A stretch of DNA of 64,000 nt from Hyperoodon ampullatus (Eukaryota > Chordata > Mammalia > Artiodactyla > Ziphiidae), in assembly GCA_949752795.1 (NCBI GenBank), contig OX457061.1:6259239-6323238 (forward strand), given 5' to 3'. Every line of letters begins with the position of its first letter. Position 1 is the stretch's first letter. Positions 21,631-33,600 of this stretch are shown in pieces. The notes under the pieces are model-generated. The model did no database searches and was not told the origin of the DNA. It saw only the letters and a program-made list of their open reading frames with translations. A program made the translations under genes and the position numbers.

Positions 21631-24600
21631 CTGCAAACAGAGAGAAGAGGGTTAAGGCGAGGGGACAACCAACCTCCCAGGACAGGGGCCTCTGCCCTGG
21701 GCCCTGGACCTTCCATCCCCAAGCCCAGCCCAGGGCTGCTTCCAAAAGAGCTTCCACAGTTAAGTCAGGAGGGAGGCAAGGCAGCTCATTAGGTGGGAGG
21801 GGTCAGGCATAGACAGACGCGGGCACTTCCTGGCTGGGTGACCTTGGGCACATGACCCACCTCTCTGGGCCCTTGTTTCCTCATCTGGAGACTGGAGAGA
21901 ACTGAACGGCTTCTTCAGGGCACTGAGGTGAGCACTCCTTGAGCTCAAGCTGTGTAAAGCGTTCGGCGGACTGGAAGCACCTGATAACTCCGCAGTTATC
22001 ATCCTCACTGCTGTTCATCCCACACAGGGTGTTAATCCCACAGGGCCGAGAACCTGATGCATTTCTCCAGGGTCACCCTTGGAAGGGCATTTAAGCCATC
22101 CCCCGGGAGACCTACAAGGAGGCTGGACGGAGCCCACGTCAAGGGGCTTTAGTGGGTCTCTTGCAGAAGGAAATGGTTTGGGCCAGAATCCCTTCCCCTG
22201 GAGCATCTTGCAAGGAAACCCGTGAGAGAAAAAGAAAAAGGCCTTGGAACCCACCCACAGCCTGCACCCAGAGAGACCGTGACGAGGTTTCCACAAGCTC
22301 CGCAGGCAGACCTTGAGGGTCGTCTACCTGGGGCCCCGCTCATGCTATGCGTGCGCTTGGTCTCATGGGGTCCTCACAGCCGCTCTAAGAAGAGGGGCTG
22401 CTCTGCTTTCTCTGGTTCCTTTAGGTGTAAGTTTAGATTGGTTATCTGAGATTTTTCTTGTTTCTTGAGGTAGGATTATATTGCTATAAACTTCCCTCTT
22501 AGAAGTGCTTTTGCTGCATCCCATAGGTTTTGGGTCGTCGTGTTTTCATTGTCATTTGTCTCTAGGTATTATTTTATTCCCTCGTTGATTTCTTCAGGGA
22601 TCTCTTGGTTATTTAGCAGCGTACTGTTTAGCCAAAGAGGGGCTGCTCTTATCACCGTTTCACCGGTGAGGATGCCGAGGCTCAGTCACCTATCCAGGGC
22701 CCTCTCTGGCTGCTAACTGGGGAAGCCAGATTTACACCCAGTCTGACTACAGCGTGGACTTTGCTTCCCCAAATAAGGGATGTCTGGATTGGGGGTGGGG
22801 GGGGATTTAACACCTTGGTGGTAAATAACATCGAACCACCCTGCGAGAGGTTAGTGTTCTCTGCCGCACTCTATGGACACATCTTCTGATTATTATCAGC
22901 AGCCCAGCGTGGTCTGAGCCTCTGTGTCTTTACTGCCTCTCTGACATGTGATCTCACTTTTTTTTTTTTTTACATCTTTATTGGAGCATAATTGCTTTAC
23001 AATGGTGCGTTAGTTTCTGCTTTATAACAAAGTGAATCAGCTATACATATACATATGTTCCCATATCTCTTCCCTCTTGCGTCTCCCTCCCTCCGAACCC
23101 TCCCTATCCCCCCACCAGGTGGTCACAAAGCACCAAGCTGATCTCCCTGTGCTATGCGGCTGCTTCCCACTAGCTATCTATTTTACGTTTGTTTGGTAGT
23201 GTATATATGTCCATGCCACTCTCTCGCTTTGTCACAGCTTACCCTTCCCCCTCCCCATATCCTCAAGTCCATTCTCTAGTAGGTCTGTGTCTTTATACCT
23301 GTCTTACCCCTAGGTTCTTTATGACATTTTTTTTCTCACTTTTTAAATTAAGGAAGTAAGGCCTCAGGCTCAAAGCTTTCAGGGCAGGCACCTGTACCTA
23401 GCCAGAATGTAATAATAAGCCCAAGGTCACTGTTCATTTGAATTCTTTTATTGAAGGCAAGCAATAGTGGGTTTCCTTACCACCTTGATATCAAATTCCA
23501 GTTTAAAACAAAGTTATTTCCAGTTTAAACAAAATTTTGGTATAAAGAAGGGTTTCTTTCTTTTTTTTTTTTTTTGCGGTACGCGGGCCTCTCACTGTTG
23601 TGGCCTCTCCTGTTGCGGAGCACAGGCTCCGGACGCGCAGGCTCAGCGGCCATGGCTCACCGGCCCAGCCGCTCCGCGGCATGTGGGATCTTCCCGGACC
23701 GGGGCATGAACCCGTGTCCCCTGCATCAGCAGACGGACTCTCAACCACTGCGCCACCAGAGAAGCCCTAAAAAAGGGTTTCTTAACCTGAGGTCTGAGGA
23801 CAGAATTCAGCAGGCCTGTGAACTAAAATGGGAAAAAATGAGGTTTTTCTTTTCGCTAACTTATAACTGAAATTTAGCTCTTCCTTCCATAATGAATCTA
23901 GGTAACGATCTCCCACAGAACCAGCAGTACCTGTGGTTTTGTCAGCTGTGGGGCTTGAGGGATTTTTATAACACTCCACGGTTGCTGTAGGCATCACCTA
24001 TACATATCATCGGTTCGAAATTGTGGGGTTGGTTAAACCACTGTATCTCATCATCCGATGTGTTCATAAAGAAGCTCATATACCACATCACAAATTCTTT
24101 AAAAAAATTTTTTGATAGCTGCATTCTAAAATAGCTTCCTTCTTAATCCTGTGGATTTTATCTGATGCACTTAAAACCATTACTCTGAGAAGTCCACAGA
24201 CAACTTCTTCAGAATGCCCAAATTTCTTGTCCGTGGCAAAAAATTTAAAAGGTTAAGAACCTTGGGACTTCCCTGGTGGTGCAGTGGTTGAGAATCCGCC
24301 TGCCAGGGCTTCCCTGATGGCGCAGTGGTTGAGAGTCCACCTGCCAATGCAGGGGACATGGGTTCGTGCCCCGGTCCAGGAAGATCCCACATGCCACGGA
24401 GCGGCTGGGCCTGTGAGCCATGGCTGCTGAGCCTGCGCGTCTGGAGCCTATGCTCCGCAACGGCAGAGGCCACAACAGTGAGAGGCCCGCGTACTGCAAA
24501 AAAAAGAATCCGCCTGCCAATGCAGGGGACATGGGTTCGAGCCCTGGTCCGGGAAGATCCCACATGCCACGGAGGAACTAAGCCCTGCGCCACGACTGAG

Positions 24601-27600
24601 CCTGCGCTCTACATCCCGCAAGCCACAACTACTGAGCCCGCGTGCTACAACTACTGAAGCCCACGCGCCTAGAGCCCATGCTCTGCAACGAGAAGCCACC
24701 GCAATGAGAAGCCCGCATACCGCAACGAAGAGCAGCCCCCACTCTCGCCACAACTAGAGAAAAGCCCGCGCGCAGCAACGAAGACCCAACGCAGCCAAAA
24801 ATAGATAAATAAATTAATTAATTAATTTAAAAAAATAAATAAAGAATCTTAGTTGATCAAAGAGAAAGTGTTGGACAAATCTACTTAAAACCCTGGATGT
24901 CTGAAGGGGACGGCTGCCAACTGGACCAGTGGACGTCACACCAAGTGTGCTGCCTGCCTCGAGCCAGGCCCCTAGGTGGTCAGTGGCGCCTACGGGGAGG
25001 GGTCTCACCTTGTCCATCATGGCAAAGATTCGGTCCACCCGCTTCTCGGGGGTGTTCTCCTCCTCGGGGAGTTCCACGGTGTTCCCCTGCCAGGGACAGA
25101 CATGGTGGGGGCTGGCTCCTGGCACTCTGGACTTTGGGCCCTTTTCCCAAAAATATGCTCCCCACACCTGGGCAGGTTCCAGATGAGGACCCCCTCTGCC
25201 TCCCACTCCCCGCAACGTCCCCCGCCATCTGTAATTCTGCTCCAGAACCTCGCACCCACCCTAGCCCCCATCTGCCACCCCAGCTGCAGATGTGCTGAGT
25301 GGCCCCAGCCAGTGACCCTTACCTGGCCAACGCTTGCCCCGGTCAGGAGAGCAGTCCCACGGGGGTGCTTCCTCTGGGACAGGCCCAGTCACTAACTTTG
25401 ATGCCCCTACTGCCTCCCCCTACCCCATAGGACCCGGGCCTCTCACCACCATCTGGTAAATGGCGTCCACTATATCCAGCATCTCGTTCCTGGTGATGTA
25501 GCCGTCGTTATCCAAGTCGTAGAGCTTGAAGGCCCCTGCGGTCAACCAGCCAGGGCAGAGTGACCCCCGGCCCGGGGAAGTGGGTGCTTCTCCCCACCCC
25601 GCCCACTGCACCACAGCCCCATTACTCATCCAACCAATGAATATTTACATCAAAACAGACGGGACACGCGCACACGCACGCACGACAGGAACACATGCGC
25701 CGTTTCAACTAGGGTTATTAAAAAAAACCCTAAATATAAAAAGGAGGGGGGGGCTTCCCTGGTGGCGCAGTGGTTGAGAGTCTGCCTGCCGATGCAGGGG
25801 ACGCGGGTTCGTGCCCCGGTCCGGGAGGATCCCACATGCCGCGGAGCGGCTGGGCCCGTGAGCTACGGCTGCTGAGCCTGCGCATCCGGAGCCTGTGCTC
25901 CGCAACGGGAGAGGCCACGGCGGTGAGGGGCCCGCGTACCGCAAAAAAAAAGGAGGGGGCACTGGATCTGCGAGAGCTGAGGCTGGAGCTGGAGCTGGAG
26001 CTGAGGGAGGGAGGGGACCCCAGAAGGAGCCCTAAAGGCCCCTCTCTCCTTCCCCATGCCCGGGCCTCTGCCTCCTTTCAGCCCACTTCCTTTCCACAAT
26101 TACACTGTATCCTGCTGGGATCAACTTAGAAAATAAAATAATATGCCTGGGGAGGAGGGAAGGAGCTTCTGCATAAATAAAATCCTCTTTTATTTCTAAA
26201 AAGAGAAAGAAAAAGAAACTGCCGCGTTTTCTCGGTGCCGACGCAAAGCAGTGAAAGTGTCTCAGTGGGAAGTGAGTTCTGGCCCAGCTGTTTTCATCTT
26301 CTCTCCAGATTCCCTCTCGCAGCAGCACGAGCCTGCACACTCTCCCCTCTGAATCCTTCTCCCATCCCTCCTCAGGGCCTCGCACATGCTGCTCCCCTGC
26401 CTGGAACCCTCTTCCCTCCTTCCTCCCTGGCACCTTCACCCTTCCCAGCTCAGCTCCCAAATCATAACGGGGTCAGTTCCTCTCCTGTCGGTTCCCACTT
26501 CCCTCTTCCTGCCTTGGCTGCAGTTTTCTGGGATCTTTTGGATAAGGTCCCTGAGCTACACTGACAGCCGCGAGGGCAGGTGCCCGTCTATCTGGTGCAC
26601 CCGTGGGTCCTGGCCTCTGCTCAGCACTGACACGTGGCCGTGTTTGGTCAACACCTGTTGGGTGAACCAGTAAATAAGTGAATGAATGAGATCAGTTATC
26701 AAAACAGCCTCCTAAGTAGTGGATCCAGCCCTGGAACCGGGTCTTTTAACTCCACGCTGTCCTGCCCGAGGTCCCATGTCTGCACCTGCTCGGATGCCCC
26801 TTTGCTCCCGCCCCATCTGTCCACACATCTAAGGAAGACACGTTCCTCCCGCCTGGCCTCCTCCAAGAAACTGCCTCTGACCTGGAAGGGCAGGACATCT
26901 GTGCCACTCTCAGCCCCAGACAGATGACCTGGCCCAGGTAGTTGGCCTCCCCCCGGCCTGGGACCGCCCAGTGGCCGCCCCATAGAGCCCAGGGGGCAGG
27001 ACTTACACCGTAGCTTCTCATCCAGGGTTCCCCTCGAGGTCACCGACAGAGCCTGGATGAACTCAGAGAACTCAATCCGCCCGTCCTGCAGGAGAGAGGG
27101 GAGTGCGGGTGGGCCTCAGTTAGCGCTGAGTCACCTGGTCAGGCTGCACCTTGGGCAGGTGGTGATGGGTGGCAGCAGGTACCAGACACCCAAGTGGAGA
27201 GTGCGGGAGTGACGGGATGAGGGTCAGGAGAAGGAAGGGGAGGGGGAGGGGGTAGGATTAGAAATGGGAAAAGAGGACTTCCCTGGCGGTCCAGTGGTTA
27301 GGACTCCGCGCTCCCAATGCAGGGGGCACAGGTTTGATCCCTGGTTGGGGAACAAAGATCTCGCGTGCTGCATGGTGTGGCCAAAAAAAAAAAGAGGGAA
27401 AAGCCAGGCAGGAGGGACAGGGAAAAGAGTGAGGCCAAAGGGAGAGCCTGACACTCCACATCTGGTGGGAGGAAGAGGGACCACCAGCACACATGACCCT
27501 CTGGGCAGGAGTCACCCAGAAACCCATAATCCTCGGCCTTGAACCACAGGCTCAGAGGCTTTAGAAAAAGGTGGGGCTCTGGACTGTTCAATCCTATTTA

Positions 27601-30600
27601 TTTTGCAAATAAGGAAACTGAGGTCTGGAGAGGCCAGAGCTCTTCCCAGGGCCAGGCAGTGTGATCGTCAGCTGAGGCCACCTGCGGAGAAAGCCAGGGC
27701 GTGACAGAGCAGAAAAAATCCGAGTGCCCTACAGCATGGAGCATGGAAACAAGTTACAGTACGTCCAGCTTGAATACAAGTGAGCCAGGAAATATGCCAG
27801 CGTGGCACAGAGTCTGGAGGACTGAAGATGCCCCAATGGTGGATATGCCAACTGTCAGGGTGGCCGTCACCAGGAAGGGACACGCTGCAACACGGATAAG
27901 CCTTGAAAACACGATGCTCAGTGAAAGAAGCCAGGCACAAAAGATCCCATATTATATGATTCTCAGTTTCCTCATCTGCAAAATGGGGGCAATTAAAAGG
28001 CATCCCTACAGGTAGTTGGTTGTAAGGTCTCACTGAAAATAATCCACAGAGCAACTAAGCCCGTGCACCACAACTACTGAGCCTGCACTCTAGAGCCCAC
28101 GAGCCACAGCTACCGAGCCCGCGTGCTGCAACTACTGAGCCCGTGCACCTAGAGCCCATGCTGCGCAATAAGAGAAGCCACTGCAGGGAGAAGCCTGCGC
28201 ACCGCAACGAAGAGTAGCCCCCGCTCGCCGCAACTAGAGAAAGCCCATGTGCAGCAACGAAGACCCGATGCAGCCAAGAATAAAATTAATTAATTAATTA
28301 ATTAATTAAAAAAAAAAAAAACTACATAAAGAGTGTAGTACGTAGTAAATGTTCAGTAAATGTCAGTTATTATAAATCCTGTTATTATCCCTGGAGGCAT
28401 TTGCATTTTGTGCTTGTAAGAAAAGGGTCAAGGTATACATATGTGTGCATGTGTGTATACATGTATGTCTGTGTGCATGGTATGTATGTGCATACACGGA
28501 TCTCTGTGGGTTCCTTGTGCATGTGTGAGCTCCTGCAATGTATATACGTGCATGCATTTGTGTACAATGAGTGCATGTATGTTTGTGTGTGCATGCATGC
28601 GTTTGTGTGCATCTGTGTATAAGCACGTGTGGGTGTGCACACATGTGCGTGCGTTTGTGTGTATATGTGTATGTGTGAGTGCACACGTCTGTGTGTTCCT
28701 TCTCTGGAATGGAACATCAGCAGGACAGCGTCGGTGTGGAGCCGCGCAGGCTGCCGCAGGAGGGAGGGGACTCTGGGCTGGCACAGGCCCTGTCAATTCT
28801 CAGCTCACCTTGTTTTCATCAAAGACGTTGAAAACAAATGTGGCGAACTTGGTGGGGTCTCCAAACGGGAAGAACTGCTTGTAGATCTTCTGGAAGCCCG
28901 CTGCGTCCAGCTGCCCGCTGGGGCAGTCCTTGATGAAGCCTTTGTACCTGGAGGTAGAGAGCAGGTGAGAGAGGGTAAAGGAGACTCCAGCATCACCCAC
29001 CTGCTGGGAGCTCCTGCCCAGCGCCCTGGAAGCCTATGAGTCCCTGTCCAGGGAGACAGTGCCACACGGGGTTGTGAGCACAGACCTGGACTCCACAGGC
29101 ATGGGCTCATCCCACCTCTGCCTCTCGCTAGCTGTGTGACCTGGGACAGGTGGCCACACCTCTCTTAGCCTCATCTGTCCCAGAGGGATAAGAGTCACTT
29201 GGCCACTCGGCCCCCTGCTCCACACAGGCGACTAAAACAAAACTTGCAGGAACGACCTCCCCGAAGTCCCGCTCTCCCACAAGGTACTCCCCCCTCCCCG
29301 ACCCTCTCCACTGAGCCCCTCCCGGAGCCAGGCAGGCTGGTGGTGCTGGTGGCGCTGGTGGGCAGAGCCACCATATGGGGCCGGCAGCTGGCTCCTCCCA
29401 CATGCCTGCGCCCCCCCGTGTGCACACACCCGCTCCCCTGCCTCTGTTCCCAGAGAACTGTGTAAACGACACGGGAGCCGCCCAGCAAGCTCGGAGGGCA
29501 TCCTGGTGGGTCCCAGCTGGACCTGTCCACCCTGCATTCCCAGTGCCCAGGGACCCTCCAGATACCCGGCCAGCTGATGGCAACATGGCTTTGCAGCCCA
29601 AATCCCAGTCCTGCCGTTGGCTGGCTGCGTCCTCAGGCAGGTGCCTTCACCTCTTAGCCTGACCCTCCTCATCTGTAAACAGGGACAGCTATCACGTCCA
29701 TCTTGTGGGGACTGCGTGAGATGATGATGTAGCATACTTGGCACAGGGCTGGACGTAAAAACTAAGCAACGGCATGACCTTTAGTATTATGACCTCAATG
29801 TGTTCTTTTAAATCAGTTCATAAGTTGGCTCCTGCGTGTAGCTTGGCAACTCCAACTGGGACATACGTTCCTCTGAGGAGGATTCCCAGCACAAAGTGGG
29901 GCTAGAGAGAGGGATCAGCTATTATCAGCTACCAGCTGCTACCTCTGCTGGACCACTGTCTGCTGGGAACTTTGCAAACCTGATTCTCCTGGAATGCCCA
30001 CAACAGCCCTATGAGCAATGTACTAGGATGAAGCCCTTTTTTTTTTTTTTGGCTGCGTGGCTTGTGGGATCTTAGTTCCCCAACCAGGGATTGAACCTGG
30101 GCCCCAGCAGTGAAAGTGCGGAGTCCTAACCACTGGACCACCAGGGAAGTCCCAAGCCCATTTTAAAGATGAGGAAACTGAGGCTTTGAGACGGGGAGAT
30201 CTGCAAGTCCTTGCAGCCCAGACTGGGGCTGAGGTGGGGTTCGAAGTAACCACTGACGGGGCCAGATGCTCAGAGACACGGCTCGCTGACGACGTCCCCT
30301 TCCCCCCGCCCCACTGTTCTCTGGTCTACCCAGGGCCACCCTCCCGTCACGTCCCGGGAAAGTTGCTGGTGGCGCCGTGACTGAGGGCCGTACACACAGA
30401 GAGCATGTGGAGAAGCCACTGTCCCTCCACCCATCAGAGAACAAGCTAAGGGGCCCAGGCTGGGTGAAGGGACACGCAGGGCACCGGAAGTAGGGAGCCT
30501 TGGGAATTCTGGGGCCTAAGTGATCAAGGTCAGATGTCAGAAAGAAAGCAAGACAAGACTCTTGCTAACATGTCAGCGGTTCCTTAGGGGTGAGGGCGAG

Positions 30601-33600
30601 GCTGGGAGATGGAGTGGGGCGTGGCGTCGGGCTGCCGTGGACACCCACCCTCCCGCAGTGCCCCCAGCAAGCATGAGGCTGTAAAAAATGGCTGGGCCTC
30701 TGCGTGCCTCCCCACCCACCCCCTGGGGCACCTCGAGGGGCCAGAGGCCCAGGGAGGCGGTCCCGGCCCAGTAACCAGGATCGCTGCCCCATCTCACCAC
30801 CGCCTGCACCTCTGACAACAGCCCCGTGCCGGGCACTGGACTAAAACTTCGTGGGCGGTTCCTCCTGCAGTCGCCACTCAGCCCTGCTCAGTGGGTTCAG
30901 TGATCCCTATTTCACAGATGAAGGCACTGAGGCACAGAGGGCAGGGCCCCTCCCACAGCAGGTACCAGAAAGGGACTCGGGCCCTCCGGGTCCCTCCCCT
31001 TGAAGCCTCCTTCCCAGCTGGGTGTTCCAGACTCAAACCTTCACATCTGGGCCAGGACGCAGAGCCAGAGAGGAGCGTTTCAGAGCCAAGATTTGGTCCA
31101 TGACCCCAGGCCCCTGGTCAGGACGAGTCCCGGGGCAGGAGGAGGGAACAGGCCCGGCGCCAGGTCGTGAGGACCAAATGGGGGCACAGCCGGCTCTGGA
31201 GGCCAGAGGGGGGCCATCGCTTCCCCTCGTGTCCCCCAGAGCCTCCCAATTCCCCACAATGGCTGTGTGTCACTTGAGTAATTTGAAAAGATTATTAAAA
31301 ACAATAAAGGGAGAACAAAAGGCACCCAGAGGCGTCTCGTGGCCCGGCCCCTGCGGGTGCCTGGCTCTTAGGAGGGAAGACAGTGCAGCAGCGGGAGCTG
31401 TCAGCGCTGTGAGCACCTGCGGGGGGCCCTGCAGCTTTACTGGGGGCAGGTGGGTACAGGCAGGCTGGCCTCAGTGGGGAGCCTCCGGGGGACTATCTGG
31501 TTTCCCCTGCAGAGACTGTCACTGTCACTGTGGGGCCCCAGCCCCCTTGGTGCCATTAGCAGCAGGCCCACCCCCTCGGGGGCCCAATCGATGAAGGTTT
31601 GCTCCAGCCTGACGGCCCAGCCTCCTCTGGCCACACACCCTCACCGCCCCACGCCGCCCATATTCCACACCTTCCCGCACTTTCCAGAGCTTGCCATGCC
31701 ATCCGGCCGCCAGGCCTTTGGGCCTGCAGGTCCCTGTGCCTGCAAAACACATCCTCCTCCTCTTTACCTGGCTAATGCACTCCTCCACCAGGTCCCGGCT
31801 CCCCCCAGGAAGCCCGCCCAGGCCCCCAGGGGCCGCACTGCCCATCTGCGCCCCCATCCCTTGAACGACCCCAGCGCAGCATGAACCATGCTGTGTCATG
31901 TTTGTCCCCAGGCTGTGTCCTCCACCCAACAGTGAACTCCCAGTGCCCCGACGCCTGGCACATAACGGGGGCTCAGCAAATGCCCAGTGAGCTCAATGAA
32001 TGAGCTGAATGAATGAATGAACAAATGAACACACAGAGAGAGGGAGAGGCCAGGTGTCAGGTGTCTTCTTCCTAAGCCCCGGGCACCGTGGTCAGAACCT
32101 GAGAACTCCGTGCAGATGGTTAGAGCACCACAGATATACGCCCACCCCTCTGTGGATTGATGGGGAACTGGGGGCCCAGAGAGGGAGAGAGACTGGCCCA
32201 AGGTCACACAGCAAGTTAGCAGCAGAAACAGGGCTCACACCCGGGACTCCTGCCTCCCAGGCTCCCTCTTTGCCAGGCTGCACTGGCCCCAGCCCCATGG
32301 AAAGCCAAGAGCCTGCTCCCCAAACATTGCATAACACCATCGTTCATCATCAGAAGATGGGGGGCACCCTGTCTCGCTGGAGCAGAGAGGAGGAGGTCTG
32401 TCCCAGAAGCCCCACTTGCCCCAAGCCCCAAATTTGCTCTTCAAGTCCTCACAGCTCAGAGGCCAGGATTTCCTGCCATGGTCCGATTCCGAGGTGCAGC
32501 CTAGCCCCCCGTGGTGGGCCGAGCCAGGAAACTCACCCAGGCACACACCCCCACCCCCACCCCACGGCGGGCACCCAAGGGAGCTGCGGCTTAATAACAG
32601 AGCTCTTGAGACCAGCCTGAGCAGGTCGCGGCGCAGGTCTGGGGCCAGGCGGCAGTGACCCCGGCCTGCCATGGTGCAGGCCTGGTACATGGACGACTCG
32701 GCTGACAACCCGCCGTGGCTCCACCACGCGGAGCCCGTACGCCCGGTCGGCCTGGAGCAGCTGCACAGGCTCGGGGTCCTTTACTGGAAATTGGATGCTA
32801 ACAAATATGAGAATGATCCAGAATTAGAAAAGATCTGAAAAGAGAGAAACTACTCCTGGATGGACATAATAACCATAGGCAGAGACAAACTACCAAATTA
32901 CGAAGATTAAGATGATTTACAAGGAGCATTTACACCTGGATGACAAGATTCGCTTCATCTTGGACGGCAGTGGGTACTTTGACGTGAGAGGTAAAGAGGC
33001 AGGTGGATCTGGATCATCATGGAAAAAGGAGACATGATCATGCTCCCTGCCGGAATTTACCACCGTTTCACACCGGACGAGAAGAAATGTGAGAAGGCCA
33101 TGCGGCTGTTTGTGGGAGACCCGGTGTGGACGGCATACAACCGGCCGGCTGACAACTTCGAGGCCCGGAGGCAGAACCTGGAATTGCTGGCGCAGACAGC
33201 CTAGCGGTGCCCTGAGGCCTCGTGCACCCCGGCCCCCCTTGTGAAGGTTCCAGATGTGATGGCAGCAGAAAATCTGTCATTTTCTCCTTGCTTTTGTGTT
33301 GTAGACTTGAGGCTAGGTGAGCTTTCCTCTGCAAGATTGTTTGATCAGAATACATTTTAATGGAAGTAGCTGTAGAACTTGTTTGTACATGGAAGCACCT
33401 GTGGAAATCTGGGCAAATCCGTTCATTTTCTCTGATTCAGGATCAGTGGTCAGTGGCCCTGTGTCAGCTGGTGCCTTCAGCTCTGACCGAATGAATTTCA
33501 TCTCCCCAGATGCAGCCATTTAGCTGCTCCATCTGGACAATTTTTGGACTTCAAGCAGATACCAGGCGAGGCCATGCCTGCCTTGTGCAGAGGGGTGACA

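Larger units (their letters stand above)
21631..25008 (-). other. NCS1: NCS1 intron 6
   Basis: 3.4 kb. It contains a short internal L1 piece (22405-22634), an L1 3' end (22963-23332), a 200-base SINE on the minus strand (23559-23772) and a SINE-in-SINE pair (24265-24840). The remaining parts (21631-22389, 22650-22952, 23343-23547, 23784-24264) show only unique DNA and MIR-like pieces. Confidence 0.85.
27086..28808 (-). other. NCS1: NCS1 intron 3
   Basis: 1.72 kb, holding a short CHR SINE (27274-27395), an old L1 piece (about 27700-27965), a 5'-truncated long CHR SINE (28046-28321) and a TG-rich tract (28431-28702) that ends about 105 bases from the exon 3 donor. Confidence 0.9.

Noticed and set aside
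23115..23129. ccaccaggtggtcac as a CTCF site
   Set aside because: It is part of the common L1 3' UTR and lacks the GGC core; the same text recurs in other L1 copies.
28431..28702. CRISPR-like or other regularly spaced array
   Set aside because: No constant spacing or unique spacers; it is a simple-sequence tract in a mammalian intron.
28363..28884. Cys/His/Thr-rich open frames on both strands near 28.4-28.9 kb
   Set aside because: They are translations of the TG/CA tract; the real coding sequence here is NCS1 exon 3 on the minus strand.
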